Assembly: GCA_964582985.1 (NCBI GenBank)
Contig: CAZOUM010000003.1
Span: 21,132-85,131 of the forward strand
Reading direction: 5' to 3'
Length of the DNA stretch: 64,000 bases
DNA from: CAZQYB01 sp964582985
Lineage (GTDB): Bacteria; Planctomycetota; Phycisphaerae; Sedimentisphaerales; Anaerobacaceae
A model generated the notes under the pieces. That model was given only the letters and a program-made list of their open reading frames with translations, made no database searches and was not told the DNA's origin. Shown piece after piece: positions 39,294 to 49,333 of this stretch (the first letter of the stretch is position 1; every line of letters starts with the position of its first letter). A program made the translations under genes and the position numbers.

Positions 39294-42200
39294 ACGAAAA
39301 TCTCTAATGGGGTAAATCCAGACAAATCCGTCACGTCCAGAGGCGGCAAGAGAGTCCTTGGCTGGCTTCTCAAAGGTCTCGTTCTGATAGCTGTTCTCTG
39401 GCTTGTTATTATTCTGATAGGCCGGGTCCTGCGTCAAATCGCGTTCGGCCAGATTACCGAGCTGACAAATACAAAAATCGAAGCTAAGTCAGTTGACTTC
39501 AACCTTAACGGCTCAGTCTTTATCAAAAAGCTTGTAGTCAGACCGCACAAGAAGCATGGTTATGATGACGCCATACTCAAAGCTGAAACGGCATATGCGC
39601 GTTTTGGTTTGGGCAGCTTATTGTTACTGCACCCGAGGCTCAAAGAAATAAAACTCAATGACTTCGTCTTCAATGCCCAATACGATTCGGACACACAACG
39701 ATGGAACATACCTTCGTTCAAGCTCAAGGCCCCTAAGGGCGGCCCCGGAAAAATGCCGCTTGTTCACCTTGAAAAGGGAACGCTCCAGTACAGTAACGTC
39801 TCAAACGGACAGGTAAAGCCACTCACAGAAGTACCCCTTGATGCGAGATTCGGCCCTTCTGAAAAAGCGCGTGGCACTTACAGCTTTGATATAGCAACAG
39901 CAGAAAAAGCAGGCTCGAGCAAAAGTATCCTGACAGGTACCTACAAACGCGGCGAGATTACAATTGCCGGCGGAATCTCATCGATAAACGTCCCTGCGTT
40001 TGAAAGAGCGTGGTCGTTTTATATCTTGGCGGCAATGCTGAACTACGACCAGGACAATAACTATTTGCTCACGTTCAAAATAAACGATTTGGTCGGCAAA
40101 CCAGTGACCGATGGAGATACCTTTGCCTTGGATAAGCTGCCACTTCTTAAAAAGTTCGGACAACTTGCTGCTCTGCAAAAATTCTTCGACCAATACAATT
40201 TATTGGGCAGACTTGATATTGACCTTGAGGCCTCAGGCAACCTAAAACAACTGAGCAGGAGCAAAATTGAGGGAAGAATCTACTGTAAGGATATTTCAAT
40301 TCGCAACCGCCAGTTCCCTTACCTCGTAGAGAACCTCGTTGGCCCAATAGATTTCACCGAAAAAAATGTATCACTCAAAAACCTGCGCTGCCGACACAAT
40401 GATGTCGAGCTGGCTATTAACGGCTCATTTGATAACTTTGGGCCAAACTTGAAAGGCAAGCTCCGGATTACAAGCGACAATATGGCTTTAGATAAAGACC
40501 TTTATGACGCACTGAACGTAAACCAGAAAAAGCTCTGGACCGATTTTTCTCCGAGCGGCCTTGTCGCGATAAATTACACTTTCAGCCGAGAGCCTCAAAC
40601 AGGCGAAACATATGCCCTAAACGTCGAATTGCTTGACGTTGAAGGCAAATACACAGAGTTCCCTTATCCACTTAAAAATCTTACAGGACATCTGTTTTTT
40701 GACCAAAACAGCATTGATGTTCGCAGCTTCGTATCACAAGTTGATGAGCGCAAAATAGTTGCCACTGGTAAAATAACAGCCACCGACACCAATGAGCCCC
40801 AGTTCGATATCTTAATAAAGGTTGCCAATGTCCCCCTGGACGCCACACTCGCCGCAGCACTGTTGCCTCCTCAGAGAAGTTTATACGACCAACTCAAACC
40901 AAACGGTCTGGGTTATGGCGAGATTAAGGTTTATTCACAACCGCAGACCTTGGGCCCAGGGACCGAGCCGCCTGTGACTTTTATCGCCGACCTGGATTTT
41001 AAAAACGCTTCCCTGAATATAGAGAAACCGCCGTTCGCTATCTCCGATATAACAGCAAAGGCCGCCTTCACGCCTGACCTGATAGATATTGAAAACCTGG
41101 TCGGTCAGTATAGCAACGGGTTGTTTTCAATAACTGGCCAAATTTGGCCGGCCGTCGAAGCCCGGCAGCGCCGCTATCGCTTGTCACTACGTGCAGAAGA
41201 AACTAAGCTGAATGATGATTTGATTGGTATGCTGCCGGCGCCAATGAAAGGTATTCTCTCTAAATTACAGCCGAAGGGGAAAATAAACTTCATCGCCGAT
41301 TTGGAAAAAAACGAAAACCAAAGTCGCCCCGATTATAAGGTGGTTGTAGACTGTCTGGGTAACAGTGTAGGTGCCCGTCTTGCAGAAGGATTAAAGCGGC
41401 CCGACGTCACGTTTAGGTGGTTTTCCTATCCTTTCAAGGACGTCACGGGAAGCTTAACGATAACAAAAGACAGTGTCACGCTGACCGATATTACCGCCGC
41501 CGCCGTTGATAACATCCGGACAACACCAAAAGCCGCAACTATAAAAATAAACGGCGAAGTAGCTCTGGCTGACGATGCTTTCAGCAGCGCCTCGATAACA
41601 ATCGGTGCTAACGACGTTTTGCTCGATGAAAGACTCCGTATCGCTTTGCCACAAGATATGCAGTCCTTTTACGCCAAGCTCTCACCTGCAGGGCGATTTG
41701 ACCTGGACTTCGAGAACATAAGGGTCTTCAAAGCCAACGGCAAAAAATGTATTGATTTGGCTGGAGTTGTCAAATTCAAGGATTGTAACTTTAATATCTC
41801 TCCCGCCATAACCGACGCTGATGCCGCGTTGAGAAAAAAAGGTCTATATAAAACCGAGGACTGGCTCTGTAATGCCCAGGCTGCCATTATTGCAGACCGT
41901 CTCAAAATTAAGGGCATCTCCTTAACAGGCCTGAAAGCAGATGTCAATTATGACCGCCAGCAGAAAAACTGGTCGACTGAAAATTTGATTGCCGGTTGCT
42001 ACGGGGGTAAGCTGGCTGCCAAATTCCAGTTCAAACAACCCGCCGACAAAGCTTCCGAGTACCTGCTGCAAATGGCTTTTGACAACATTGATTTGAGACA
42101 ATTTCTTGCTGACACAAAAAGCAAACCAGCTTCCGGCGGCAGCCACACCACCGGCAGGGTGGCTGGCGCGTTGAGTATCATTCACCAGACCTTGGGCCCA

Positions 42201-42656
42201 AGGACCGGCAAGGTTGCTGGTCACAATTACCAGCGTATAGGCAGATGCAGTTTGAAAATAACCGACATGCAGGTAGGTAAAGCCTCACTTCTGGCGAAGC
42301 TGTTGGCTGTGTTAAAACTAACAGGGCCGAAAGATTACGCTTTCGACCGCATGCTCGTGGATTCCTACATCAAAGGCGACAGGATTTACCTCGAGCATCT
42401 GGATTTGGTGGGGAACGCGGTAACCTTCAGTGGCTCAGGCTGGTTGAACTGGCACAGCAAGAACGTAAAGCTAACTCTTTTTGCCAGAGGCCGCCGCCTT
42501 GCCACCGCAGAACCGTCCATCCTGGCGTCTCTGACCGAAGGCATTGGTCTGGCCGTCGTTAGAATGGACGTGACAGGCAATCTTTATGACCCACAGGTAA
42601 CTGTCACGACCCTGCCGGTTATCAAAGGGCCCCTGGGAATCCTCGGCACAAAATAA
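39294..42656 (+). CDS. Large AsmA/TamB-like envelope protein; start codon apparently ACG
   Basis: An approximately 1120-residue protein. I traced the frame upstream of a TTG at 39609. Reading back it gives a membrane anchor (KRVLGWLLKGLVLIAVLWLVIILIGRVL) and a conserved-looking start of the mature domain (NTKIEAKSVDFNLNGSVFIKKLVVRPHKKHGYDDAILKAETAYARFGLGSLLLLHPRLKEIKL). This is the layout of AsmA-type proteins: one N-terminal TM, then a very long beta-rich repeat array of lipid-transfer type, and an AsmA-like C-terminal domain. No ATG, GTG or TTG occurs in frame before the anchor. The best site is ACG AAA ATC at 39294, just after AGGTGG, so ATG was probably mutated, or this is rare ACG initiation. 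Such proteins carry phospholipids between membranes. Confidence 0.75.
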   Translation, partial: TKISNGVNPDKSVTSRGGKRVLGWLLKGLVLIAVLWLVIILIGRVLRQIAFGQITELTNTKIEAKSVDFNLNGSVFIKKLVVRPHKKHGYDDAILKAETAYARFGLGSLLLLHPRLKEIKLNDFVFNAQYDSDTQRWNIPSFKLKAPKGGPGKMPLVHLEKGTLQYSNVSNGQVKPLTEVPLDARFGPSEKARGTYSFDIATAEKAGSSKSILTGTYKRGEITIAGGISSINVPAFERAWSFYILAAMLNYDQDNNYLLTFKINDLVGKPVTDGDTFALDKLPLLKKFGQLAALQKFFDQYNLLGRLDIDLEASGNLKQLSRSKIEGRIYCKDISIRNRQFPYLVENLVGPIDFTEKNVSLKNLRCRHNDVELAINGSFDNFGPNLKGKLRITSDNMALDKDLYDALNVNQKKLWTDFSPSGLVAINYTFSREPQTGETYALNVELLDVEGKYTEFPYPLKNLTGHLFFDQNSIDVRSFVSQVDERKIVATGKITATDTNEPQFDILIKVANVPLDATLAAALLPPQRSLYDQLKPNGLGYGEIKVYSQPQTLGPGTEPPVTFIADLDFKNASLNIEKPPFAISDITAKAAFTPDLIDIENLVGQYSNGLFSITGQIWPAVEARQRRYRLSLRAEETKLNDDLIGMLPAPMKGILSKLQPKGKINFIADLEKNENQSRPDYKVVVDCLGNSVGARLAEGLKRPDVTFRWFSYPFKDVTGSLTITKDSVTLTDITAAAVDNIRTTPKAATIKINGEVALADDAFSSASITIGANDVLLDERLRIALPQDMQSFYAKLSPAGRFDLDFENIRVFKANGKKCIDLAGVVKFKDCNFNISPAITDADAALRKKGLYKTEDWLCNAQAAIIADRLKIKGISLTGLKADVNYDRQQKNWSTENLIAGCYGGKLAAKFQFKQPADKASEYLLQMAFDNIDLRQFLADTKSKPASGGSHTTGRVAGALSIIHQTLGPRTGKVAGHNYQRIGRCSLKITDMQVGKASLLAKLLAVLKLTGPKDYAFDRMLVDSYIKGDRIYLEHLDLVGNAVTFSGSGWLNWHSKNVKLTLFARGRRLATAEPSILASLTEGIGLAVVRMDVTGNLYDPQVTVTTLPVIKGPLGILGTK
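40948..40961 (+). repeat. 14-bp palindromic repeat, family 3 (variant, in frame)
   Basis: CCTTGGGCCCAGGG in the context GACC...GACCG; one base from the copies at 42190 and 58041. Encodes QTLGPG in the AsmA-like protein. Confidence 0.55.
42190..42203 (+). repeat. 14-bp palindromic repeat, family 3 (in frame)
   Basis: CCTTGGGCCCAAGG, perfect palindrome in the context GACC...GACCG. Encodes QTLGPRT in the AsmA-like protein. Same core upstream of the thiC promoter at 58041. Confidence 0.6.
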
Positions 42657-42719
42657 CTCCTGACCGCCTGCCGAAGACTTCGGTTGCGCAACCAAGCACC
42701 TCATATCCTGTAAAAACAA

Positions 42720-42760
42720 TCGGGGCACATACCGATAATTGGTATGGGCCCCGAACTTTT
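42720..42760. terminator. Bidirectional terminator between AsmA-like and LamG genes
   Basis: TCGGGGC (42720-42726) pairs with GCCCCGA (42748-42754) and ATACC with GGTAT inside. On plus it is followed by ACTTTT; on minus by TTGTTTTTAC. It lies between two convergent genes and can serve both. Confidence 0.75.
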
Positions 42761-42773
42761 GCAAACCTTTATG

Positions 42774-42797
42774 TCGTTCCCGCGCAAGCGGGAATCC
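42774..42797. repeat. Intergenic palindromic element (TTCCCGC-GCAA-GCGGGAA)
   Basis: Perfect 7-bp arms around GCAA, in the context GTCGTTCCCGC...GCGGGAATCC. This type of GTTCCCGCNNAAGCGGGAATCC element is scattered in many bacterial genomes. It lies 16 bases from the stop codon of the LamG gene. Confidence 0.55.
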
Positions 42798-42812
42798 ACT
42801 CAGCGCCGCCGA

Positions 42813-45800
42813 TTACTCAGGCCATAGCTTCCTCACAAGCCAGTTGTTCGCAAGTTTAGCGAAGTCCCTGAGGTTGACCGAATCCTGGCCCAGTGTATCC
42901 TCGTACAGATTAGCGACCGACTGCACCGCGAAGATTCCGGTTTCATCGGTGGCGATGTACGCGATTTCCTCAGCCGACAGACCATAGTTGTAAACGCGGA
43001 CGTCATCTATGATGCCTTCGAACGGCTGCTCGTCGTCTTCTGGGCGGCTACCTATAGCCAAATCATTGGTGTCCTGTGAGAGGAATGGTATGGCAGCTAT
43101 ATTTGGATCGTTATTATCGTCCGCAAGCTCACCATTTATGTAGCACTTTACAGTGTTGCCGTCGTAGGTCCCGGCTATATGGTTCCATTCATCACGGTCG
43201 ATTGGATTCTCAACATCGTTGCTCTCTGCGAAGTACCTCACACATTCATCTTCCTCCGCATCATAACTATTACCGTCACCTACGTAGAAAGCTAATTTGC
43301 CGTCGTCGTCGTCATCCGCGTTAACCTCGAGGGCGAATGTTTCCTTGTCGTCTGCACCTTTGACCACTATGCGGGCGCTATCTTGGTCTTCTGAGAACTT
43401 GACCCATGCCGATGCGCTGACCTGATACATCGGCCTTAGGTCCGGGTGGTCGGGCACACGGACCCTGCCGTCGCCGCCGTCAAACTCCAGGGCGTTCCCA
43501 TCATGACCGGCAGCGACCCACCATACGTCATCGTCTAAAGTTTCTATGACGCCGTTATTGTCGTAGCCGGCGTAGTCGGTAGCTATATTGGTGTCGGCGG
43601 CAGCCTCATCGAGCTTCCACCAGCCAACCAGGTTGACGTCGTTAGGCGGCTGTACCGGACAGAGATTAACATCGGCCTTAAGCCATTCGCCTGCCATTAT
43701 CTCAACGTCTTGCCAGGCGACGGTACAGTCGCCGTTAAGATCGCCCTCAAGGGGGTTAAGCTCTGAATGGCAGGTGGGCGGATATAAGTTGATTTCGTCG
43801 AAGAATACAACCCCATAACCAGTGGGCTGGGGGATAGGCCAGCCACGGGTGCCAAAACCAATACAAATTTTATTGACGTCGCTGAAGTTAATATTTGTAA
43901 AGCGATTCGTCAGGACCTCCCATAGCTGCCATTCCTCAACCTGTACGTCGGTAATCTCTTCCCCTTCGGGAGCTCCGGGCCCGCCGTACCACACCACTGC
44001 ATAGTTGGAGTCGTCTTCCAGACCAAGATTCATCTGTGTTTCATACTCTGTAGCATCGTTGTCTGATTGGCCGTAGAACCACAGCGATATCACCCGCACA
44101 TCGTAGTAATCCCAGTCATTTGGCTCAAGGCTTATAGTTTGGGTCTCAGAATAATAGCCCCAGTCCCAAACCATCCAGTTGTTATACACATAACGCATCG
44201 AGTGCTCGCCAATGATCGGCGGTGTTGACCGAAGCGTAATCTGCGCGCCGGAAGTTGGCGGCACAGTTCCGTTATACCAGTCATTTTGTGGTGGGTCCTG
44301 CGCCGTGTCGTCATCAAAATTGTCGATTAGGATGAAGTCTGCTATGGTAAACCGCCAGATGTTGCCCTTCCACCTGTCGTAAGTGGTGTCGTTGACTTCA
44401 TCAATACGCCAGTAGTAAGTGGCGCCCAAATCAAGAGTAGGTAGCTCATAACTGCAGGGGTCCTGCTTGCCCTTGAAGATGTCAGGCCAATAGTTTGCGT
44501 CGTTATTGGCGTCGTTGACCTTGTACCAGTTGGTGCCGAAGTAGACTTCGTGTGAAGTTGCGTAGTCTCCCGGCTCCCACTCGAGGTCAACAGCAACCTG
44601 CACATCTATGGCATTGTGGAAAGGTCTGGGCAGCCAGGCAAGGTTGGGGTCGCCGCGAATGAGGAACTCATCGGGGGTAAGTGCGCGGTCCATAACTCTA
44701 AGCTCATCAATAGCACCATCGAAGTGATTCGCTAAATGCTTCGCAGTTGCTGATTGGTAGCGGTATGCCCCTATACCTACAGTATCACTGCCATAATCGT
44801 CAGATGGATTGGGGGTAGTTACGTTATTGTCAGCTACTACGATACCATTGATGTAGAGTTTTTCATTTTTACCGCTGGGGTCACAAGCATCGAAGACAGC
44901 AGCGATATGGTACCACTGTCGTCGTGCGATTCGGATTTGTGCCGTTCCCGAACTGATAATTTGGCCATTATGCATGAATTTTACAGCACCGTTGTCGTCG
45001 ATACCCAAACCGTAGGTAAACCTATCTTTTCTTAGAATAGTACCATCTATATCAATGTCTCCTTGGAGATAATTTGCAGACCCGTCTTGCCTGACCCAGG
45101 CCTCGATGGTATATGCAGAGCCGTCGAGGTCAAGCAGGTCCGGTCCGAAGCAGGAGCGTAAGAGGGGTCTGCCGCCGCCGCCATAACCCCCGGTTCCACT
45201 ATATATGAAGTGTGCGGAGGTACCGACGGGGTTGTAAGTAGGGTTGGGCTGACCATATCTCAATTCGCCGTTGCCTACCACGTCAAAGGTCACGTTGCCC
45301 GTATCGTCGGTGATGACGGTCTCGTCGCAGGGGTCATGAATATTCGCATCCAGCACACCGTCAAACATATAGTGCATCAACGGGTAGCCGATTGTCTGAA
45401 AGCTCCAGATGTCGCCTTTTGCTGCATTGCCGTCATCGACCTCATCGATACGCCAGAAGTACTTTATGCTGTACACAAGAGTTCCGGTGATGTAGTTCGT
45501 CCCTGGCTGCCGACCTCTGCCTGGTAACACGTTGGGGTCATTGGCATCGTTCACATCGCCGAAATCTGTCCCAAGGTAAACATCGTGATAATCTGCAAGG
45601 CACGAAGGTGTCCAGCTAAGCGTTATCCCGGCTAAGGGTATGAACGGGGTACTAATGTCCGGGTCGGGGTTTCGTGCGAAACCTTTTTCGGTGGTAAAGT
45701 ACCAGGTGCGTCCTTGCCAGGGACTGTTCCCATCGGTGTCATTAACCTCATCGACCCGCCAGTAGTATGTCGTGTTAATATCCAGAATACCTGGTGGTGT

Positions 45801-47186
45801 ATAATTGTTTGAATCATAGGGTCCTTTGGCCCACTTGGCGCCGAGGGGCCAGGTGTTGGTTACCGAGACATCGTCAATAAACAGTTCGCCGGCGCTTATG
45901 TCGCTGCCGATCCTTATCTTGAAATCGCTGATGAAGTACTGGCTGTCGGTTATGTCCTCAGTGTAATGCAGCCACACGTCGTTAGGGCCGATAGAATTCA
46001 AGTCGGCGACAAAATCCCAGTTAGTTCCGTCATAGTAGTAGAGGTTGACGTCTCCGGCTTCTATGCCAAGCGTTTTCTTGATGTATAGCGAAACCCTCAT
46101 CGCGCCGGCCTCACTGGCGTTTATATCCACAGTTGTGAGCGTGCAAATGCCGGGGCTGTTGGGCGTAAAGGAGTGGTAGCTGGAGTGAGAGTTTCCATCA
46201 GAGTTTCCATCATGAAGGACGTTTGAATCGTATATTGTCCAAGTAGAAGACACCCAATTCGCGTCACCGTTTTCAAGGTCGTCTCCGAACAGGAGCAGTT
46301 CCTCGGTCAAGTCGGTTCCAAAGTATACGTTGTGGCCATTGACATCTTGCGTAAGTTGCCCGGGAGTCCAGGTAAGACTCGTATCGGGGCAGGCATATGG
46401 TTCTCCGACAGTAGGAAACGGGGAGTAGGCGGTTACCGGGGTGGGTACGTAGATGATGAAGGCATTTAGGATAGCTGAGCTTCCCGCGCCGGCCTCGTAA
46501 GTGATTTTGACCGGAGAGCCGTCGGTATAGAATTTGACTAAAGAGGTTGTAAGATTGTCATCCGAAGTTTCATGCTGGACCGGTACGTTCACGTCGCATG
46601 GCTCCCCGAGGGGAATCTGGGTAACGCCGCCGCCGTCAGGGTCGTTGGGGGCGCCGACATTTTGCATCATGATATTATTTGGGTCATAATACGCAGAGTA
46701 AGTCTGAACGTAGACCCTCGGCATATTCGGCTCGTTGCCGTCGGGGGTGTTGTGATAGCCCCAGACCAGATATGTACCCGGTGTGAGGCCACCATCACCA
46801 TAAAGAACGAGGTGACAGTTGGCAGAGTTCGGACCCGCATAGTCACCCGATTGTATCCAGGTATTACAGATAGGTTCATCTGCGCTTGAGGTGTAATTGA
46901 GGACGGTTCCCGGGCTTGAACTGCCATTGCCGATACCCATACCAACGTTAAGACCTGAACCCATAATGTCTTGATAGTTTGTTGCATCGTGAGTTTCCAA
47001 ATCATTGCTCCAGCGGACCCAGGCAAACCAGTCTTCGTACCCGGCCTGCTGGCTTTTGTCGGTGTATGCCACCGGGCCCCCGTCGTTAACGGTGATGTCA
47101 ACCTTTAGCTCAAAGCCTGCGTTTGCCGCTGAGAAACAACTCATCAGGACAACGAGCGACGTTAGAAAGATTAATTTTCTACACAT
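42813..47186 (-). CDS. Large secreted LamG-domain protein with dockerin-like tail
   Basis: A 1457-residue secreted surface protein with signal peptide (MCRKLIFLTSLVVLMSCFSAANA). Residues 1-260 form an unassigned beta domain. From about 270 to 940, four copies of a roughly 100-residue beta module occur, each with an IYLGTD or VYFGTD-like strand and a YYWRIDEV strand; these look like Fn3-type units. Two LamG/concanavalin-like domains lie at about 620-830 and 1200-1410, the second starting VGWWKLDEAA and ending IDDVRVYNYGLSAEEIA. The tail has dockerin-like halves, GDLNGDCTVAWQDVEIMAGEWL (about 1160) and DSVNLRDFAKLANNWLVRKLWPE (C-terminus), a hallmark of planctomycete exoproteins. Probable role: polysaccharide or glycoprotein binding at the cell surface. 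Confidence 0.85.
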   Translation of the reverse strand: MCRKLIFLTSLVVLMSCFSAANAGFELKVDITVNDGGPVAYTDKSQQAGYEDWFAWVRWSNDLETHDATNYQDIMGSGLNVGMGIGNGSSSPGTVLNYTSSADEPICNTWIQSGDYAGPNSANCHLVLYGDGGLTPGTYLVWGYHNTPDGNEPNMPRVYVQTYSAYYDPNNIMMQNVGAPNDPDGGGVTQIPLGEPCDVNVPVQHETSDDNLTTSLVKFYTDGSPVKITYEAGAGSSAILNAFIIYVPTPVTAYSPFPTVGEPYACPDTSLTWTPGQLTQDVNGHNVYFGTDLTEELLLFGDDLENGDANWVSSTWTIYDSNVLHDGNSDGNSHSSYHSFTPNSPGICTLTTVDINASEAGAMRVSLYIKKTLGIEAGDVNLYYYDGTNWDFVADLNSIGPNDVWLHYTEDITDSQYFISDFKIRIGSDISAGELFIDDVSVTNTWPLGAKWAKGPYDSNNYTPPGILDINTTYYWRVDEVNDTDGNSPWQGRTWYFTTEKGFARNPDPDISTPFIPLAGITLSWTPSCLADYHDVYLGTDFGDVNDANDPNVLPGRGRQPGTNYITGTLVYSIKYFWRIDEVDDGNAAKGDIWSFQTIGYPLMHYMFDGVLDANIHDPCDETVITDDTGNVTFDVVGNGELRYGQPNPTYNPVGTSAHFIYSGTGGYGGGGRPLLRSCFGPDLLDLDGSAYTIEAWVRQDGSANYLQGDIDIDGTILRKDRFTYGLGIDDNGAVKFMHNGQIISSGTAQIRIARRQWYHIAAVFDACDPSGKNEKLYINGIVVADNNVTTPNPSDDYGSDTVGIGAYRYQSATAKHLANHFDGAIDELRVMDRALTPDEFLIRGDPNLAWLPRPFHNAIDVQVAVDLEWEPGDYATSHEVYFGTNWYKVNDANNDANYWPDIFKGKQDPCSYELPTLDLGATYYWRIDEVNDTTYDRWKGNIWRFTIADFILIDNFDDDTAQDPPQNDWYNGTVPPTSGAQITLRSTPPIIGEHSMRYVYNNWMVWDWGYYSETQTISLEPNDWDYYDVRVISLWFYGQSDNDATEYETQMNLGLEDDSNYAVVWYGGPGAPEGEEITDVQVEEWQLWEVLTNRFTNINFSDVNKICIGFGTRGWPIPQPTGYGVVFFDEINLYPPTCHSELNPLEGDLNGDCTVAWQDVEIMAGEWLKADVNLCPVQPPNDVNLVGWWKLDEAAADTNIATDYAGYDNNGVIETLDDDVWWVAAGHDGNALEFDGGDGRVRVPDHPDLRPMYQVSASAWVKFSEDQDSARIVVKGADDKETFALEVNADDDDDGKLAFYVGDGNSYDAEEDECVRYFAESNDVENPIDRDEWNHIAGTYDGNTVKCYINGELADDNNDPNIAAIPFLSQDTNDLAIGSRPEDDEQPFEGIIDDVRVYNYGLSAEEIAYIATDETGIFAVQSVANLYEDTLGQDSVNLRDFAKLANNWLVRKLWPE

Positions 47187-47861
47187 GACGTTCCTCCTTA
47201 AATTAAGTTAATAATTACAACTCTGGTTTCGTTTCGCCAAACACCCAAACATCCTTTGTTTTTAACAGGCATCGAAAGCCTTCACTTTCACATCTTTCGT
47301 GCCTGTTCAAAACAACCTTTAACATTCTAATTCTATTATAAGTTAGACGGATTAGGCCTATTCTCAGGGTATTCCTGATTTTGGGGGTAAAAACACGTGA
47401 CCAAGTGCATGCTCCGCGTGTTTAACGCACCGGCGCGGGTATGGAATGAATAGTAGAATAACGCGCTCTTTGAGCACACGGCCCTCACCCCTACGGCCAA
47501 ATCCCTGTCACTCCGATTTAAGGGCGCCCGATTTTGCCCTAAAAAGCGGCAAAAATCGCACTTACCGCCCAGACAAATTACTAAAACTCAACTACACTTA
47601 ATATATACCAGATTCAGCAACGCCCGTCAAGAAAAACCTCCTTATTTCCAACAGATTTGTGATTATGCACGTTCTTTATGGGACTGCCGGAAACGCATGT
47701 CCCCGGGAACTACCGGCCCCACACCCAAGACTTGGCCAAAAATAGCCATCTATAGCTATAGGTGGTGCCCCCGGCCTGTTTACTCCCTCCTGTTCTCATG
47801 TCTCCCAGAAGCAATGCAAGCAAAATACCCAAAAAGTCGGCATCAACCCACACCAGGCCGA
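47187..47861. other. 675-bp intergenic region with leader hairpin
   Basis: No open frame here is convincing. On the minus strand it is the leader of the LamG gene: a TATAAT-like -10 (47340-47335) without a clear -35, then a strong hairpin. Further upstream lie a near-perfect palindrome CCATCTATAG/CTATAGGTGG (47746-47765) and an AAACACG/CGTGTTT pair near 47390-47430. I see no tRNA or riboswitch. Minus-strand gene 47862-49028 ends at the right border without an obvious U-run. Confidence 0.5.
47264..47307 (-). promoter_or_regulatory. Strong stem-loop in 5' leader of the LamG gene
   Basis: AACAGGCATCGAAAG (47264-47278) pairs with CTTTCGTGCCTGTT (47294-47307) along 14 pairs with one bulged T; loop about 15 bases. 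It lies about 80 bases upstream of the start codon at 47186, within the leader. It could stabilise the mRNA or control ribosome access; there is no U-run for termination. Confidence 0.6.
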
Positions 47862-49028
47862 TTACCTAAGCTCGACTATTCCCCTAAATCGCACCAAAGC
47901 CCCTTTTGTCGGCAGATGCGGCTCAATTGTGCCGACCAAGCCGACATTCCGGCCTACAAATCTACTCAAATTCTTCTTTGAGGCCGAACCCTTCGGCAAA
48001 GCACAGCAAACAGTCTTGTTGGAATCGTCAACTATCCGGTAGTAACCCGGATAAGCCTCGAAAGTCTCAAACCGCCCCACAGCACCAAATCTGCCCAAAT
48101 CCTGGATAGCCGCCAGCCTTGCAGCAATGGCTTTTTCTATCCGCTCTATATCCTGCCGCAGCTTATCATCCTGACGCCGAACGGCTTCACCAACGTCGCG
48201 AGCCAATTCATAACGACTTATCTGCTTGAGCGCAAATTCGGCGTACCGTGCAGCTTTGCCGGCCTCTTTGTTGCCGGCCATCTCAAGAAGCGCCTTCTTC
48301 ATATTCGCATAATCCTGCTGCTCCATTGCTTTGGTGCACTCGGCCTCGATTTGCTTCTCCAGAGCGTAATATTCTTTGAGCTTGCTCGCTTCAACAGAAA
48401 GCATTGTGGGAACAACCGGACCGGTACCGGGAGGTGACGGAACACCTCCCGCCGCACCAAGCGGCTTTGTATAGTCAGTGCTCACCCAGCGATAGGCACC
48501 GACCGGCGGGGCAATCTTATAATACTTGTCCCTCTCCTCACCTAACAACTTCACCTTCTCACCCTTGTTGAGCTTTAATCTGAATTCCGTAGAATACATC
48601 GGCCTAAGCTCCTCGGCACCGACCCACACACGAACGTTGTCGCCGACCACAATCCCAACCGCAGGACTATCCGGGTTAATACGAACGTACTGCGTTGATA
48701 TCCAGGAAAAACTGCCGGCAGGCGGAACAATGCAGGACCAGCTGAACTTGTGACTGACCACCTTCACTTTATCACCTTTGTTCAACTTGCCACAAGGATA
48801 ATAATTCGTACCAGGCCCCGACCGAATATTAACGTTGTTGCTGGCTATCTCCGCAATATAGGGAAAAGAAAGGACAGCGCCTGCATTGGGGTCGGCAGTC
48901 ATTGTGACAGTTCTTCCAGCCGGTCCAGCAGCTTCCTGGGCAAAACCTGCAGTCGCAGACCCCATCTTACCGGGGGATACTAAAACGGTCAAAATAACGA
49001 GAATAGATAAACTGATGCGGGATTGCAT
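47862..49028 (-). CDS. Secreted protein with two bacterial SH3 domains
   Basis: A 388-residue protein with a signal peptide (MQSRISLSILVILTVLVSPGKMGSATAGFA). Two SH3b-type domains follow: residues about 60-115 (IASNNVNIRSGPGTNYYPCGKLNKGDKVKVV...FSWISTQYVRI) and about 125-185 (GIVVGDNVRVWVGAEELRPMYSTEFRLKLNKGEKVKLL...YRWVSTDY). The C-terminal half is helical with a coiled coil (about 205-320), then a small beta domain. SH3b domains bind peptidoglycan peptides, so this is a periplasmic or cell-wall protein. I use the ATG at 49028, preceded by GGGAGATAG; an earlier ATG lacks a site. Confidence 0.78.
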   Translation of the reverse strand: MQSRISLSILVILTVLVSPGKMGSATAGFAQEAAGPAGRTVTMTADPNAGAVLSFPYIAEIASNNVNIRSGPGTNYYPCGKLNKGDKVKVVSHKFSWSCIVPPAGSFSWISTQYVRINPDSPAVGIVVGDNVRVWVGAEELRPMYSTEFRLKLNKGEKVKLLGEERDKYYKIAPPVGAYRWVSTDYTKPLGAAGGVPSPPGTGPVVPTMLSVEASKLKEYYALEKQIEAECTKAMEQQDYANMKKALLEMAGNKEAGKAARYAEFALKQISRYELARDVGEAVRRQDDKLRQDIERIEKAIAARLAAIQDLGRFGAVGRFETFEAYPGYYRIVDDSNKTVCCALPKGSASKKNLSRFVGRNVGLVGTIEPHLPTKGALVRFRGIVELR

Positions 49029-49333
49029 TTTTCTATCTCCCAAAAATAGGTTTTTATCACAAACACTAAAACACAAACCATTTTCCGCGGTTCAAATTAG
49101 CACCAGCTTCAGTAGTTGTCAACTCTTTTATTTTTCCCAACAAGGTCGGTAAGGAATCTCGGCTCCGCCGGCAAAAAAGGCCCCTGTTGCTTAATAAGGG
49201 CGGTTTTACAAAAAGTGCGCCAACTTTGATTTTTTTGTAAACGACATCTGATTTACAGCCTCTATAATTATAAATGAGTGTTCAATCGTATATCCGAGCT
49301 GTACCTAACTTAACAATTTTGCAAGGTGGAGCA

